A stretch of 64,000 nucleotides of DNA from Halobacteroides halobius DSM 5150 (GCF_000328625.1 NC_019978.1:2046001-2110000); one strand, 5' to 3'. Positions 9,836 to 19,430 are shown, numbered from the stretch's first letter. Notes: a model not told the origin generated them from the letters alone. Numbers and translations are program-made.

Positions 9836-11061
9836 TGTACATCCCCCTTTTTACGCCTTACTAAATCATATTCTTTAACTGGTTGTTCTACTTTTACTGT
9901 AATTAATTGGTGCGGATGAGGAGCATTGGATATTCTCTCTCCCTCTTCATTTATAATATAATCTATTTTAGTAGAAAAAGTATCTGTCTTAGGGCCAAAA
10001 ATTTCAACTACATCTCCTTGGAAAAACTTAGTTCTAACTTCAATTACTGCTTCTTTACTATCTGGTAAATAGTCTCTAATAATCCCCATAAAATCATAAT
10101 TGCGGGAATATCCTGAACCATCATAGTTTTGTTCACTACCACCAGGCTCTCCAAAATAAAAACCTGTGGTATATAATCTATGACTAACCTTTTTAAGTTC
10201 AGTCCACCACTCTTCTTTAAATTTAAATTGCTTAGGGTCTTTTGCATAAGCATCTAAAGCTCGACGATATACATTGGTTACTGTAGCTACATAATGTAAA
10301 CTTTTCATCCGACCTTCAATCTTAAAACTATTTAGTCCAGATTTAACAAGTTCAGGAATATTTCTTATCATACATAAATCCTTAGAATTAAAAATATAAG
10401 TTCCTTGGTCGTCTTCATAAACCGGATAGTATTCTCCAGGTCGTTTCTCTTCCATTAGAGTATATTTCCAGCGGCATGAATGAGCACATTCTCCCCGGTT
10501 AGCATCACGATTAATCATATAGTTACTAAGTAAACATCGCCCAGAATAAGAAATACACATTGCTCCATGAATAAAAGCTTCTAACGAAATATTGACTTGC
10601 TCTCTAATCTGACTTATTTCTTCTAATGATAACTCTCGGGCCAAGATAACTCTGCTAGCCCCTTGCTTCTTCCAAAATGAAACTGTACTCCAATTGGTAT
10701 TATTTGCTTGGGTACTAATATGTATATCTAATTCAGGTGCTATATCCTGCACAATAGAAAAGACTCCTGGGTCTGCTACAATTACTGCATCAATATCTAA
10801 CTTAGCTAATTCTTTAATATACTCATCCAACCCTACTAAATCTTCATTATGAGGAATTAAATTCACAGTTACATAAACTTTAGCTCCTCGCTGATGAGCA
10901 TATTTTACTCCTTCTTTAATTTGCTCTAAAGAAAAGTTTTTAGCTTTGGCCCGTAAACCATAGTGTTGTCCACCCAAATAAACAGCATCTGCTCCATACT
11001 GAACAGCTACTTTTAATTTCTCTAAACTCCCTGCTGGAGCTAATAATTCAGGCATTTTCAT
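9832..11061 (-). CDS. trhP: Peptidase U32 family protein, tRNA U34 hydroxylation protein TrhP
   Basis: A 409-aa U32 family protein. The U32 signature [19 protein letters not shown] (residues 161-179) and four cysteines (169, 176, 192, 196) that can hold an iron-sulfur cluster are visible. In bacteria TrhP makes 5-hydroxyuridine at tRNA position 34 using prephenate, and the following methyltransferase methylates it. The stop/start junction with trmR upstream (overlap of one base) supports a coupled pathway. Earlier annotation as a collagenase-like peptidase is not supported by this context. Confidence 0.9.
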   Translation of the reverse strand: MKMPELLAPAGSLEKLKVAVQYGADAVYLGGQHYGLRAKAKNFSLEQIKEGVKYAHQRGAKVYVTVNLIPHNEDLVGLDEYIKELAKLDIDAVIVADPGVFSIVQDIAPELDIHISTQANNTNWSTVSFWKKQGASRVILARELSLEEISQIREQVNISLEAFIHGAMCISYSGRCLLSNYMINRDANRGECAHSCRWKYTLMEEKRPGEYYPVYEDDQGTYIFNSKDLCMIRNIPELVKSGLNSFKIEGRMKSLHYVATVTNVYRRALDAYAKDPKQFKFKEEWWTELKKVSHRLYTTGFYFGEPGGSEQNYDGSGYSRNYDFMGIIRDYLPDSKEAVIEVRTKFFQGDVVEIFGPKTDTFSTKIDYIINEEGERISNAPHPHQLITVKVEQPVKEYDLVRRKKGDVQ

Positions 11062-11708
11062 TATTCATTCTCCTCCTTCTTCACACTAATTGCTACACCA
11101 TCTCCTAAAGGAATTATTGTTGAACTAAGTCGTTTATCATCCATTACTGTAGTTACATATTCTCGTAACCTCTTAGTTAAGGTATTATACCGGGGATGGT
11201 AAAATCGATCATCTGCAATCATCCCTTTAAACAAAACATCATCTGCCACAATTAAACCACCATCAGTTAATAACTTCATTCCTTCTTCTAAAAAGTTCAT
11301 ATATTGGCCCTTAGCAGCATCAATAAATATTAAATCAAACTTTCCTTCTAACTTAGGCATAAGCTCTAAAGCATCCCCAACCAATAATTCAATATTATCA
11401 CAATTAAAAGATTGAAAAAATTTACGTGCTATTTTAGCATCACGTTCTTTTAACTCAATAGTTACTATTTCTCCAGAATAATCTTCAGCTAACCAGAGAG
11501 TAGAATATCCAATTGCTGTCCCCAATTCTAAAACTCTTTGTGGTCTATGAATTTTAATTAACAATTGTAATAAATTCCCTACTTCCGGTTCAATAATAGG
11601 GATGTTTTTTTCTACAGCTACTTCTTCTACCTCTTTTATTTCATCAGATACAGAAGATTGTTTTTCTCGTAAATAATCAATAATCCAATCTTGAACTATA
11701 TTACTCAT
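11061..11708 (-). CDS. trmR: O-methyltransferase, tRNA 5-hydroxyuridine methyltransferase TrmR
   Basis: SAM-dependent class I O-methyltransferase, 215 aa. SAM-binding motif I is VLELGTAIGYSTLWLAED (about residues 59-76). The metal-binding segment FDLIFIDAAKGQYMNFLE is typical of the catechol-O-methyltransferase-like group. Position directly before the U32 gene matches the Bacillus trmR-trhP pair that makes 5-methoxyuridine in tRNA. Small-molecule activity is possible in principle, but the context favours tRNA. Confidence 0.9.
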   Translation of the reverse strand: MSNIVQDWIIDYLREKQSSVSDEIKEVEEVAVEKNIPIIEPEVGNLLQLLIKIHRPQRVLELGTAIGYSTLWLAEDYSGEIVTIELKERDAKIARKFFQSFNCDNIELLVGDALELMPKLEGKFDLIFIDAAKGQYMNFLEEGMKLLTDGGLIVADDVLFKGMIADDRFYHPRYNTLTKRLREYVTTVMDDKRLSSTIIPLGDGVAISVKKEENE

Positions 11709-11856
11709 TGAATTCCTCCTTAGTAGTACCTTAATACTTATTTTTAACTATTTAAAAATAAATATTACAACCAAAGCTTAATACATTAGTGCCAGTAATG
11801 AGTTAATAAATATCCCTCACTACTGACACACTTAAGTTATATCTAATATTCCCTTA

Positions 11857-12861
11857 TCACTTATCTTTTAATTCCTTTTGGACTCGAAGATGGGCTTTAT
11901 AAGTCTTAGTAAACTTATGTTTGCCATCTTCAGTGGCTACATAGTACAAATAATCTGTCTTAGCTGGATTTAATGCTGCTTTAATCGCCTTTATTCCGGG
12001 ATTATTAATTGGCCCAGGTGGCAAACCGTAATTTTTATAAGTGTTATAAGGAGAATCAACTTCCAAATCACTGTAAAACAATTTGCTTTTATGCTTGTCT
12101 AATGCATATTGTACAGTAGCATCTAATTGTAATTTCATACCTCTTTTAAGACGATTATAAATTACACTAGAGATTAAATTCATTTCTTCCTCTAATTTAG
12201 CTTCAGCTTGAATTAAAGAAGCAATCGTTATAATCTGATACAGATTATAATCACTCTTTTTAACTTCCATTTGTAAAGGATTTATCCTTTCCTTAAATTC
12301 TTCTAACATCTTTTTCACAACATCTTTTTCAAAACTATCATAAGAAAGATAATAAGTCGCCGGAAATAAAAATCCTTCTAAATTATAATTTACTTTTGAC
12401 CTCTCAGGTAACCACTTTAACTTCTTCTTTTTTACTATTTTTAAAAAATCTTTGGAGTTAAAACCATAATTGCTTAATTTAGTAGCAATCTCCTTTACTG
12501 TCATTCCCTCTGGAACAGTGAATTCATAAAAAGCTGTCTTTCCTTTAATTAACTTATCAATGATATCTAGCATAGACATTTTAGAAGTTAACCTATAGTG
12601 CCCAGCTTTAATTTCTGTTGTTAGCCCTCTAATTCTTAAATACAATTCAAAGAACAAAGGACTTCTAATTATACTTTCCTCGTATAAATCATTTGTTATT
12701 TCATTTAAAGAGGTCCCTGATTTAATAGCTATAACTTGTGCACTCATCTTATTCTCATTTCTTGGTTTAAATAATTGATAGCTAAAATAAAATACTCCAA
12801 TGCCAATTATAATCGTAAGCAGCCAAATGGTAGATTTTTTTAACCATTTATTAATGGCCAT
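11857..12861 (-). CDS. mltG: Endolytic murein transglycosylase MltG
   Basis: Membrane-anchored YceG/MltG protein, 334 aa, that cuts nascent glycan strands and sets peptidoglycan strand length. One N-terminal helix (residues 13-32) is followed by a LysM-like subdomain and the catalytic domain; Glu220 in LIQAEAK corresponds to the catalytic glutamate of the family, and LDATVQYAL and SPYNTYKNYGLPPGPINNPG follow. A promoter lies at 12912-12940. It heads the mltG-trmR-trhP-udk group. Confidence 0.96.
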   Translation of the reverse strand: MAINKWLKKSTIWLLTIIIGIGVFYFSYQLFKPRNENKMSAQVIAIKSGTSLNEITNDLYEESIIRSPLFFELYLRIRGLTTEIKAGHYRLTSKMSMLDIIDKLIKGKTAFYEFTVPEGMTVKEIATKLSNYGFNSKDFLKIVKKKKLKWLPERSKVNYNLEGFLFPATYYLSYDSFEKDVVKKMLEEFKERINPLQMEVKKSDYNLYQIITIASLIQAEAKLEEEMNLISSVIYNRLKRGMKLQLDATVQYALDKHKSKLFYSDLEVDSPYNTYKNYGLPPGPINNPGIKAIKAALNPAKTDYLYYVATEDGKHKFTKTYKAHLRVQKELKDK

Positions 12862-12911
12862 ACTCTTACAACCCCTTTTAAACGTATTATATTTTAAAGA
12901 TTACCTTCTCT

Positions 12912-12940
12912 ATTATAATTGATATTATTATATTTAGCAA
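12912..12940 (-). promoter_or_regulatory. Promoter upstream of mltG
   Basis: Minus strand: -35 TTGCTA (12935-12940), 17-bp spacer, -10 TATAAT (12912-12917). Confidence 0.65.
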
Positions 12941-12944
12941 ATGC

Positions 12945-12992
12945 AAATCAATAAAGAAAGCAGCTTGGAATATATTCCAAGCTGCTTTCTTT
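12945..12992 (-). terminator. Bidirectional-looking terminator, perfect 40-nt palindrome
   Basis: Positions 12953-12992 form a perfect inverted repeat that begins inside the stop codon of the 99-aa gene at 12991 and ends in T-runs on both strands. It separates that gene from mltG. Confidence 0.85.
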
Positions 12993-13290
12993 ATGCTATT
13001 TCTTCTAGTTTTGTGCCATCCTTAATATGTATATTAGCCTTATTAATTACTGTAATCACAACTGCCTTAAACTCCCTCACTTCAATAATTATAGCCAGGT
13101 TATGCTCTTGATCTATAATAGCCACTTCTTCTCCTGTATTATTATACTCTAACAACTTATGGTCTAAGCTTAAAACAATTGCAGCTACTAATTCCTCATC
13201 AACTTCACGTTCTTTCATTCTTTCTAAGGCATGGGTTGTACCTTCAACTCGAAAACACTTCCCATTTAACATAAATTCCGATAATAACAT
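12991..13290 (-). CDS. DUF4258-like hypothetical protein
   Basis: A 99-aa protein containing HALERMKEREVDEELVAAIV followed by beta-strand segments (EEVAIIDQEHNLAIIIEVRE, VVITVINK). This pattern resembles DUF4258, a RelE/BrnT-like small fold found free-standing or as a toxin. No partner antitoxin gene is adjacent, so a toxin role is not supported. GGGGGG precedes the ATG at good spacing. Function unknown. Confidence 0.65.
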   Translation of the reverse strand: MLLSEFMLNGKCFRVEGTTHALERMKEREVDEELVAAIVLSLDHKLLEYNNTGEEVAIIDQEHNLAIIIEVREFKAVVITVINKANIHIKDGTKLEEIA

Positions 13291-13377
13291 ATCAAGCCCC
13301 CCTAAATTCTATGTTCTTATTAAAAGTATTGACTAAATACAGATTTTATATACTAAATAGGGGGTAACATTTAAAGA

Positions 13378-13647
13378 TTACTCTTCCAGTTCTTTCTGTA
13401 GTTTAACTAATTCTTCTTCATCTACAACTGGACGATAAGCTTTATTTCCTTCCTTATCTTTTACTGTCTTTAAGGCATATCCTTCTCCTACTTCTTCATC
13501 TTCATCCATTAAAATCAGATAAGTAGTATTATCTACATCTAAACTAGTTACTACCTCAAATCTTCTTTTTTTACCATTAGCCTCTTCTAAAATAACTATT
13601 CCATCTTCTTCATTAATTAATTTAATTATTCCTTCTTCTTTTGCCAT
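13378..13647 (-). CDS. DUF1292 family protein (YrzB-like)
   Basis: An acidic 89-aa protein of the DUF1292 family (IIKLINEEDGIVILEEANGK, YLILMDEDEEVGEGYALK). I start it at ATG 13645-13647, six bases after AGAGGTG; an upstream GTG would overlap that site. Found next to ruvX as in Bacillus (alaS-yrzL-yrrK-yrzB). The biochemical role is unknown. Confidence 0.88.
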   Translation of the reverse strand: MAKEEGIIKLINEEDGIVILEEANGKKRRFEVVTSLDVDNTTYLILMDEDEEVGEGYALKTVKDKEGNKAYRPVVDEEELVKLQKELEE

Positions 13648-13698
13648 TACTATCACCTCTTACTTATTATTAAAATAATTATAGTTTCTATGCACAAA

Positions 13699-14106
13699 TT
13701 ATAAACTATCTAAATAATTTTGTAAAATTACTACAGCAGCCATTTTGTCAATAACTTTCTTTCTCTTTTTTCGACTTAAATCTGCATCTATTAAAGTCTT
13801 TTCTGCTGCTTTAGTAGATAAGCGTTCATCCCAGGTTATAACAGGGAGATCAATGGTTTCTTTTAGTTTATCTACAAATGATAATACTTTTTGAGCTCTG
13901 GGCCCTATAGTTCCGTTCATATTTTTAGGAAGGCCTACTACTACTTTCTCCACATTATATTTATCTATTAGTGACGCTATATAATCTAACTTTTCTTGGC
14001 TGGATTCTTCTTCAACTATAGTCTTTCCTTGAGCTGTCCATCCTAACGGGTCACTTACTGCAACTCCTGTTCTTTTATCTCCTACATCTAAACCCATAAT
14101 CCTCAT
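13699..14106 (-). CDS. ruvX: Putative Holliday junction resolvase YqgF/RuvX (pre-16S rRNA nuclease)
   Basis: RNase H-fold nuclease of about 135 aa. [19 protein letters not shown] contains the first catalytic aspartate, [17 protein letters not shown] the glutamate-region loop, and [15 protein letters not shown] the later acidic motif. Family members process the 5' end of 16S rRNA (E. coli) and have been proposed to cut Holliday junctions. I chose ATG 14104-14106; a GTG four codons upstream has its Shine-Dalgarno too close. It follows the baseplate J-like gene almost without a gap. Confidence 0.93.
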   Translation of the reverse strand: MRIMGLDVGDKRTGVAVSDPLGWTAQGKTIVEEESSQEKLDYIASLIDKYNVEKVVVGLPKNMNGTIGPRAQKVLSFVDKLKETIDLPVITWDERLSTKAAEKTLIDADLSRKKRKKVIDKMAAVVILQNYLDSL

Positions 14107-14114
14107 AATCAAAC

Positions 14115-15629
14115 TCACTCCTTAACTGGTTCTTTAATAACCACATTAAATGCAAATCTAAACTGGGGCAGATTAACTTGGTTAGCTGGTTTAATTTGAT
14201 AAGTTGATAATTCTGGCTTATTATTTAAAATTTCTTTAGCAATTTTAACTCTTTTCCCGATAATTCTTTCTATAATCTCTTTCTTATCTATTTTACCAAT
14301 AATTTGTCCTCTAGCTTTAATATTAAGCTTAATTTCTTGGGGGCTTATTTGAGTCAATTCTAATCTTTGAATAGTAATTTCAGGAGACTTTAATTTAAAA
14401 TCATCTCTTAAACTCTCTTTATATGATTTAAAAACTAAAGCAGTTAACCCCTCCTTTTTTACCGCAAAACTTGTAGCTTTAATACTACCTGTGATCGCTA
14501 ATTGCTTAGCTATATCTCCCACTTTTAGTTTGTGATTTAATATCGTTTCACTAAATTGAATATCATCTTTAAAACAAATTACTGTTGCTGGAAACAGATT
14601 ACTTATTCGTTGGCGTGCTTTCTTTAATAACACACTTTTAGCTTTTTTTAATCCGCGCTTAATATCTTGGTGAGTGATAACTTTAACTATACTATTTTCT
14701 CCTCCAGTAGTAGATTCTGGATTAATAATCTTAACTGGGTAGGAATTATTAACAAATTGAACGATTCTAGCTTTACTAACATTCCCTACTTCTCCTTTAT
14801 GTATAGCTTCAATATTAACTTCTGCTCTTCCTGCTTTTACTCCTACTACCATCTCCATAAACTTATTTACCTTAGCACTAGGTACTGTTACTTCTTCTAG
14901 TGTTCTAAATTGAACTCCATTTCTAGTAGCTACTTTTGTTCCTTGAGGAATAGTAATCTTCCGTCGTTGGTCATTAATTAAAGCTAAAAAACCAGTTGCT
15001 TTACTAACTCCTATCTCTTTATGTCCCGTAGCCTTAACTTTTATTTGCTCCTTTAGCTTAACTTGCTTTTTTATTAAAGGAATCATTTTAGATTGATAAT
15101 TAATATTTTCCAATCTTTTTAATCCTTTAACTTGAATAGATATTGGCTTCTTTTCTAAAACAGGAACAAGGTCTATCGTAATTAAAGGAATAGTAAAATA
15201 AAACCAAACTCCAGCTGCTACTATTATTAAGATAAATATAAGAGCAAGTTTACCAAAAACGCTTGATTTTGATCTAGAATTATTTGAAGGTTGGTCCTCT
15301 ACAGCAACTATAGCTGCTTGTTCTTGAGTTGCTGCAACCTCTATCTGACTTCCTGTTTGAACTTCAAATTCTTCCAGAGAGGAATATACTAAAAATCCTA
15401 CTTCAACCAATAAATTCTTAATTTTTTCTATATCAGTTATAAATATTAACTCTTTTTCCTCTTTTTGAGCATGAGATTTAATCAACTCAATATTAATTTG
15501 TCCACTAAAAATAGGTGACTTATGATGAATAATAATCACTATTTTATCTTTAGGATCTGATTTAATCCTTTCTAATAAAGAGCTAAGTGGTTCATCAGGG
15601 TCTATATAGATTTTATTATAGTCTTGCAA
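14115..15629 (-). CDS. Bitopic membrane protein with Rossmann-like N-domain and baseplate J-like outer region
   Basis: A 504-aa protein I cannot name. Residues 1-90 look like a small alpha/beta domain ([35 protein letters not shown]) of a kind I recall from similar one-pass proteins. An acidic/Ser-rich linker leads to one membrane helix at about 126-148, then about 350 residues of mostly beta structure outside; [20 protein letters not shown] and the repeated [20 protein letters not shown] recall the baseplate J/gp47 fold. It starts at TTG 15627-15629 after GGAGGTGATTAATC. It sits 18 bp after the FtsA-like gene, like PilN after PilM. No other phage genes are near. Confidence 0.7.
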   Translation of the reverse strand: MQDYNKIYIDPDEPLSSLLERIKSDPKDKIVIIIHHKSPIFSGQINIELIKSHAQKEEKELIFITDIEKIKNLLVEVGFLVYSSLEEFEVQTGSQIEVAATQEQAAIVAVEDQPSNNSRSKSSVFGKLALIFILIIVAAGVWFYFTIPLITIDLVPVLEKKPISIQVKGLKRLENINYQSKMIPLIKKQVKLKEQIKVKATGHKEIGVSKATGFLALINDQRRKITIPQGTKVATRNGVQFRTLEEVTVPSAKVNKFMEMVVGVKAGRAEVNIEAIHKGEVGNVSKARIVQFVNNSYPVKIINPESTTGGENSIVKVITHQDIKRGLKKAKSVLLKKARQRISNLFPATVICFKDDIQFSETILNHKLKVGDIAKQLAITGSIKATSFAVKKEGLTALVFKSYKESLRDDFKLKSPEITIQRLELTQISPQEIKLNIKARGQIIGKIDKKEIIERIIGKRVKIAKEILNNKPELSTYQIKPANQVNLPQFRFAFNVVIKEPVKE

Positions 15630-15647
15630 GATTAATCACCTCCATTC

Positions 15648-16913
15648 TTATCTGCCTATATTAACTGATAACTTATCCCATATATTTCGTTCATATACCT
15701 CTTGGATCATTGTAGCCTGTAAAGCCAAACTTTTAGGGGTTACATTCTCAGCTCCTGTTAGTCTTCCTATCCTATCTTTAACTCCAGTTATATCCTCTGC
15801 AGATAACAATTTAATATCAGGTTTTCTAAAAAACGGAAGATTCTCATACATTCTACGTTTTTGAATCCCATCAAATAAACCATTTAAAGAACTTCCTCCA
15901 CCACATAAATATATTTTTTGGGGTAAAGCCTCTGACTGGGCCAACTTATCTAAGGCTACTTCTATTCCTTCATATAATAAATTAAGGTCACTCTTTAATA
16001 ATTTGTCTATTTCTTCTGTTTCATTTAACTTTCCAGTTGAATAAGCTATCTTTAATTCTTCTGCTTTTTGTAAAGAGAGATTAAACTCCCTAGCTAAAGT
16101 TTTTGTAAAAGCTCGTCCAGCTAAACTAAACATCTTTGTTCCTTCAATACCACCATTTCGAATTAAAGCAATATCAGTTGTCCCTCCACCAATATCAATA
16201 ACTATAGCCCCAAACTCATATGCCTCATTACTCATAATACTTTTAGCAATTGCAAATGGTTCCGCAATTATTCCAACTAATTTATAACCTAATCTATCAG
16301 CTATTGTTTCTAAAGCTCCAATATGAACCAGCGGAGCAAAAGTATTAAATGCTGTTAATTCTAAATTCTTCCCTTGAAATTCTTCCGGATTTGTGATTTT
16401 ATAACCATCAAGCTTGATTTCAACAATCGATGAATTAATCAATTGTACTTTGACATTATCCAACCCTGTATCTGCTAATAACTCTTCTCTAGCTTGATTA
16501 AGAGCCTTTTTTTGGGTTTCTTGGGCCAAATTATCTAATTCTTTTCTTTTAAGCTTTCTTTTAGAAAACAAGCGTTTATGATTTAAAGTAGTTACATCTC
16601 CTTTAACAAATTCACCAGCAATACCAATCACAATTTCTTCTGGCTCTACCTCTGCCATCTCTGTAGCTTCTTCAATTGCTTCATAACTCTTTTTTATTAC
16701 ATCCTCAATATTAGAAACTGCTCCTCCATCCATATTAGAATAAGACTGCTGTACTCGTCCATAACCTATTATCTCACAAATATATTGCTCATCAAACTTA
16801 ACTACTACTGCTTTAACATACTCTGTTCCTATATCCAAGGCAATTCGATATTGATAATCTTCAGAATCTGACTTATTAAAAACATTATTTAATATGGATA
16901 AAATGTTTAACAC
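15648..16913 (-). CDS. FtsA/PilM-like actin-fold ATPase
   Basis: 421 aa with the actin/Hsp70 ATPase signature: phosphate-1 YRIALDIGTEYVKAVVV (about 22-38), phosphate-2 VIDIGGGTTDIALI (238-251) and the adenosine motif IYLCGGGSSLNGLF near the C-terminal third. An inserted subdomain with SHS2-like character (VEPEEIVIGIAGEFVKGD) places it with FtsA/PilM. It is not ordinary ftsA: no ftsZ is adjacent and no clear C-terminal amphipathic membrane helix is seen. The start is ambiguous: GTG 16911-16913 abuts the G-run AGGGGG, whereas ATT three codons in has the usual spacing. Likely partner: the bitopic protein at 14115-15629. Confidence 0.8.
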   Translation of the reverse strand: MLNILSILNNVFNKSDSEDYQYRIALDIGTEYVKAVVVKFDEQYICEIIGYGRVQQSYSNMDGGAVSNIEDVIKKSYEAIEEATEMAEVEPEEIVIGIAGEFVKGDVTTLNHKRLFSKRKLKRKELDNLAQETQKKALNQAREELLADTGLDNVKVQLINSSIVEIKLDGYKITNPEEFQGKNLELTAFNTFAPLVHIGALETIADRLGYKLVGIIAEPFAIAKSIMSNEAYEFGAIVIDIGGGTTDIALIRNGGIEGTKMFSLAGRAFTKTLAREFNLSLQKAEELKIAYSTGKLNETEEIDKLLKSDLNLLYEGIEVALDKLAQSEALPQKIYLCGGGSSLNGLFDGIQKRRMYENLPFFRKPDIKLLSAEDITGVKDRIGRLTGAENVTPKSLALQATMIQEVYERNIWDKLSVNIGR

Positions 16914-16972
16914 CCCCTGCTATTACAAAATTATCCATAAAACAATATTTTCCTTCTTTTCAGCAGGGAAAT

Positions 16973-19117
16973 CTAATTTTTTTTGCTAACTAATACTATA
17001 TATAATAGAGTAAAAATAGGAAATAACAATAAAGTAGCTGCAGCAACTACTCCTGAATCATTAACTAACATGGTCACTGTACTACCAACAATTGAACCTC
17101 TAAATCCAGCTGCTAAGCTTGGATAATTAATAATCAAATCCCGAATCTTTCCTTGCGGCCATTTAAATAAAATTATTAGAATAATCACAAAAGCAAGTAA
17201 TACCCGACTCCAGATTGTCCATCTTAATAATTTTAAGTTCATCTGTAACTTACGAGATATAATTACTAATAATTCACTAATTCCTTCTTCTTTAATCACT
17301 ACTAAAGTATGGGCTAAATGTGTATTGGTCTTTAATCCTCCATAAAAATCTATTAAAATAATTATTAAAACTGTTCCCAACAAAACTAAACTTATTTTCA
17401 ATAATATCTTCCAGTCAAAATTATATCCCTTTAAATTAAAATAAGTAACACTACAGGCAAGAGTAGCAGTAATTACCCCCCCAAAATTGGCCCCTGCTTT
17501 AGGATATCCAACCGTTAATACTAGCAAAATAAATAATATTAGCATGTGCTTATTAACCAGTCTTTCTTTAAGCTCCTGTAGTCCAGTTAATCCAATAATA
17601 CCCGCTCCAATTAAAACCCCCATAAACTCATTTCCTATCCCATAAAATCTAGCTCCTATAACCGGAGAATAACCTAACACAGATAATTTTGTCCAATCAG
17701 CACCACGCCAAAGATCAAAAGTTAATAAAGTAGTAATTACCAAAGTAGGCACTAAAAAAGGTAATAATTTATTCTCTTGCTGAATCGTATAATGGGCCAA
17801 GAATAAACTGATTATTAACCAACTACTGATGGCAAAATAAATATTTTGGTCAAGAAAATAACTTGACAACAAAAAACAAGAAGGGATCCATAATAAACTA
17901 ATCAATAAATAAATACTAATCCGCTCTAATAAATTATTATCTCTATTATAAATAAAGATAAAAGCTACTAAACCTAATGTAATAATCTGTAATAGAATAA
18001 ATCCTTTAACTACTATTGGACGCCACTTAAAAGTTCTCTTTATTTTATTATTTAATTGACTTAAATAATCTAATCCCTTATCGGACTTAACACTAGTCAT
18101 CCCACGCCCAGTAAATTGACCCTTATTAGAATTTATGAGACTATAATAAATAGTTGGTGCTATATCAAGACTTGTAATTAACCCCGTTCTTCTTGTACTA
18201 CCAGAAGTTAATAAACCATCCTTTATTGTAGGCCCAACTAAAGTGGCCAAAGTTAATTTATTACCGCTAGCTGGAGTTGGAATAACAACCAATAGATAAT
18301 CTTTATTAAAATCCAACTCTTTTACTATCAACCCTAATAATCTATCAACTCGTTTAATTGCTTTTTTCTTAGCTTGCTTAAACTTTTTAGTAGTTAATAA
18401 CTGTCTTACTGCTTCAATCCGTGATGTATCACCCGATTCTACAACTAATAGATCACTCGTATCGAAAAATTTATTAAATTGTTTCATTAAATAATCATGG
18501 TCAGTTATATAACCAGAGGGATATTGATCAGTTTGACGATACATTTTCTGACCAACATCCCCCTGCTTAACTATACCATATTTATTGATCCCGATTAAAG
18601 CAACCTGTCTTCTGGCTTGATTCCATATATCTGCGTTACCTAACACTGCAACATCTAAATTAGCTTGATTTAATAAAGTGGTTAAATGACCAATCTCGGC
18701 TTGATAGGAACTGGATTGATTGGCATCTCTTATACTTTTTAACCGCAAATTAACAATATCCGCCTCTGTATTTAAATGACCTACTCGCCTAATATAAATA
18801 TCCCTTACTTTAGTTCCCTGATATTCTTCGGTTAAATTAAAGTTTAAATAACCTCCCTTATCAACTCTAGCTCTAGTACCAGCACCAATAGTTAAATAAC
18901 TATCATCTGGCTCTAACTCTCCAGCAGTTCTCATATTCATTAAGCCCACGGCTCCATTAGTAATTAGTTGCTCTAAATTCGGAGTTTTAATCTCTTCTAT
19001 CTCCGCTAAGCTAACTCCATCCATAATAAAAAGTATAAATCTACTATCTGTAGCTTGAACTAAAGGGGAGGATAAAACTATAAACAAAAGAGTTATAAAA
19101 ATAATATATCTCTTCAT
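16973..19117 (-). CDS. Alkaline-phosphatase-superfamily-like exported domain fused to multi-spanning membrane domain
   Basis: 714 aa, function unknown. A signal peptide (residues 1-22) is followed by a domain resembling the alkaline phosphatase/phosphodiesterase fold: metal-ligand-like FIMDGVS (Asp33), TPNLEQLITNGAVG, then PDDSYLTIGAG where the nucleophile would lie. Later VGPTIKDG, STRRTGLITSLDIAPTI matches a recurring pattern of this group. The C-terminal half has about ten helices and a conserved-looking GARFYGIGNEFMG segment near residue 490. It lies between ireB and the FtsA-like gene. An envelope or lipid-head-group role is plausible but inferred. Confidence 0.75.
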   Translation of the reverse strand: MKRYIIFITLLFIVLSSPLVQATDSRFILFIMDGVSLAEIEEIKTPNLEQLITNGAVGLMNMRTAGELEPDDSYLTIGAGTRARVDKGGYLNFNLTEEYQGTKVRDIYIRRVGHLNTEADIVNLRLKSIRDANQSSSYQAEIGHLTTLLNQANLDVAVLGNADIWNQARRQVALIGINKYGIVKQGDVGQKMYRQTDQYPSGYITDHDYLMKQFNKFFDTSDLLVVESGDTSRIEAVRQLLTTKKFKQAKKKAIKRVDRLLGLIVKELDFNKDYLLVVIPTPASGNKLTLATLVGPTIKDGLLTSGSTRRTGLITSLDIAPTIYYSLINSNKGQFTGRGMTSVKSDKGLDYLSQLNNKIKRTFKWRPIVVKGFILLQIITLGLVAFIFIYNRDNNLLERISIYLLISLLWIPSCFLLSSYFLDQNIYFAISSWLIISLFLAHYTIQQENKLLPFLVPTLVITTLLTFDLWRGADWTKLSVLGYSPVIGARFYGIGNEFMGVLIGAGIIGLTGLQELKERLVNKHMLILFILLVLTVGYPKAGANFGGVITATLACSVTYFNLKGYNFDWKILLKISLVLLGTVLIIILIDFYGGLKTNTHLAHTLVVIKEEGISELLVIISRKLQMNLKLLRWTIWSRVLLAFVIILIILFKWPQGKIRDLIINYPSLAAGFRGSIVGSTVTMLVNDSGVVAAATLLLFPIFTLLYIVLVSKKN

Positions 19118-19132
19118 TTAACCACTCCAAAC

Positions 19133-19384
19133 TTAATCCTTTAAATAGTTTTTTACTAACTCCTCAATAATTTCATCTCTTTCAAACTGCCTAATCTTAC
19201 TTCGAGCATTTTGATGACTAGTAATATATGCCGGATCTCCAGAAAGAATATAACCAACTATTTGATTAATTGGATTATAATCTCTTTCTTCTAAAGCTTG
19301 ATAAACTTCTTTTAAAACCTTAGCTACTTTACTTTCTTCTTCCTTATCAACTTTAAACATCATAGTCTTATCGAAATCATTCAT
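19133..19384 (-). CDS. ireB: IreB family regulatory phosphoprotein
   Basis: An 83-aa IreB (DUF965/YrzL) protein. The N-terminus [11 protein letters not shown] carries the threonine (Thr7) matching the region phosphorylated by the Ser/Thr kinase IreK in Enterococcus, where IreB restrains cephalosporin resistance. [20 protein letters not shown] is the family core. It follows alaS by 46 bp, a pairing conserved across firmicutes. No kinase gene is in the window. Confidence 0.95.
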   Translation of the reverse strand: MNDFDKTMMFKVDKEEESKVAKVLKEVYQALEERDYNPINQIVGYILSGDPAYITSHQNARSKIRQFERDEIIEELVKNYLKD

Positions 19385-19430
19385 TTATCTCACCCCAAAC
19401 TTAATAATATTATTCCATCTGTGTAACCAT

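Noticed and set aside
12991-13290. Toxin-antitoxin module from the DUF4258-like protein
   Set aside because: No small antitoxin gene is adjacent or overlapping on either side; flanked by a terminator.
14115-15629. Prophage or tailocin because of baseplate J-like similarity
   Set aside because: No other phage structural, lysis or integration genes nearby; the protein has a membrane helix and a housekeeping context.
15648-16913. Calling the actin-fold protein FtsA outright
   Set aside because: No ftsZ or division cluster partner and no evident C-terminal membrane helix; PilM-like is equally possible, so no symbol was given.
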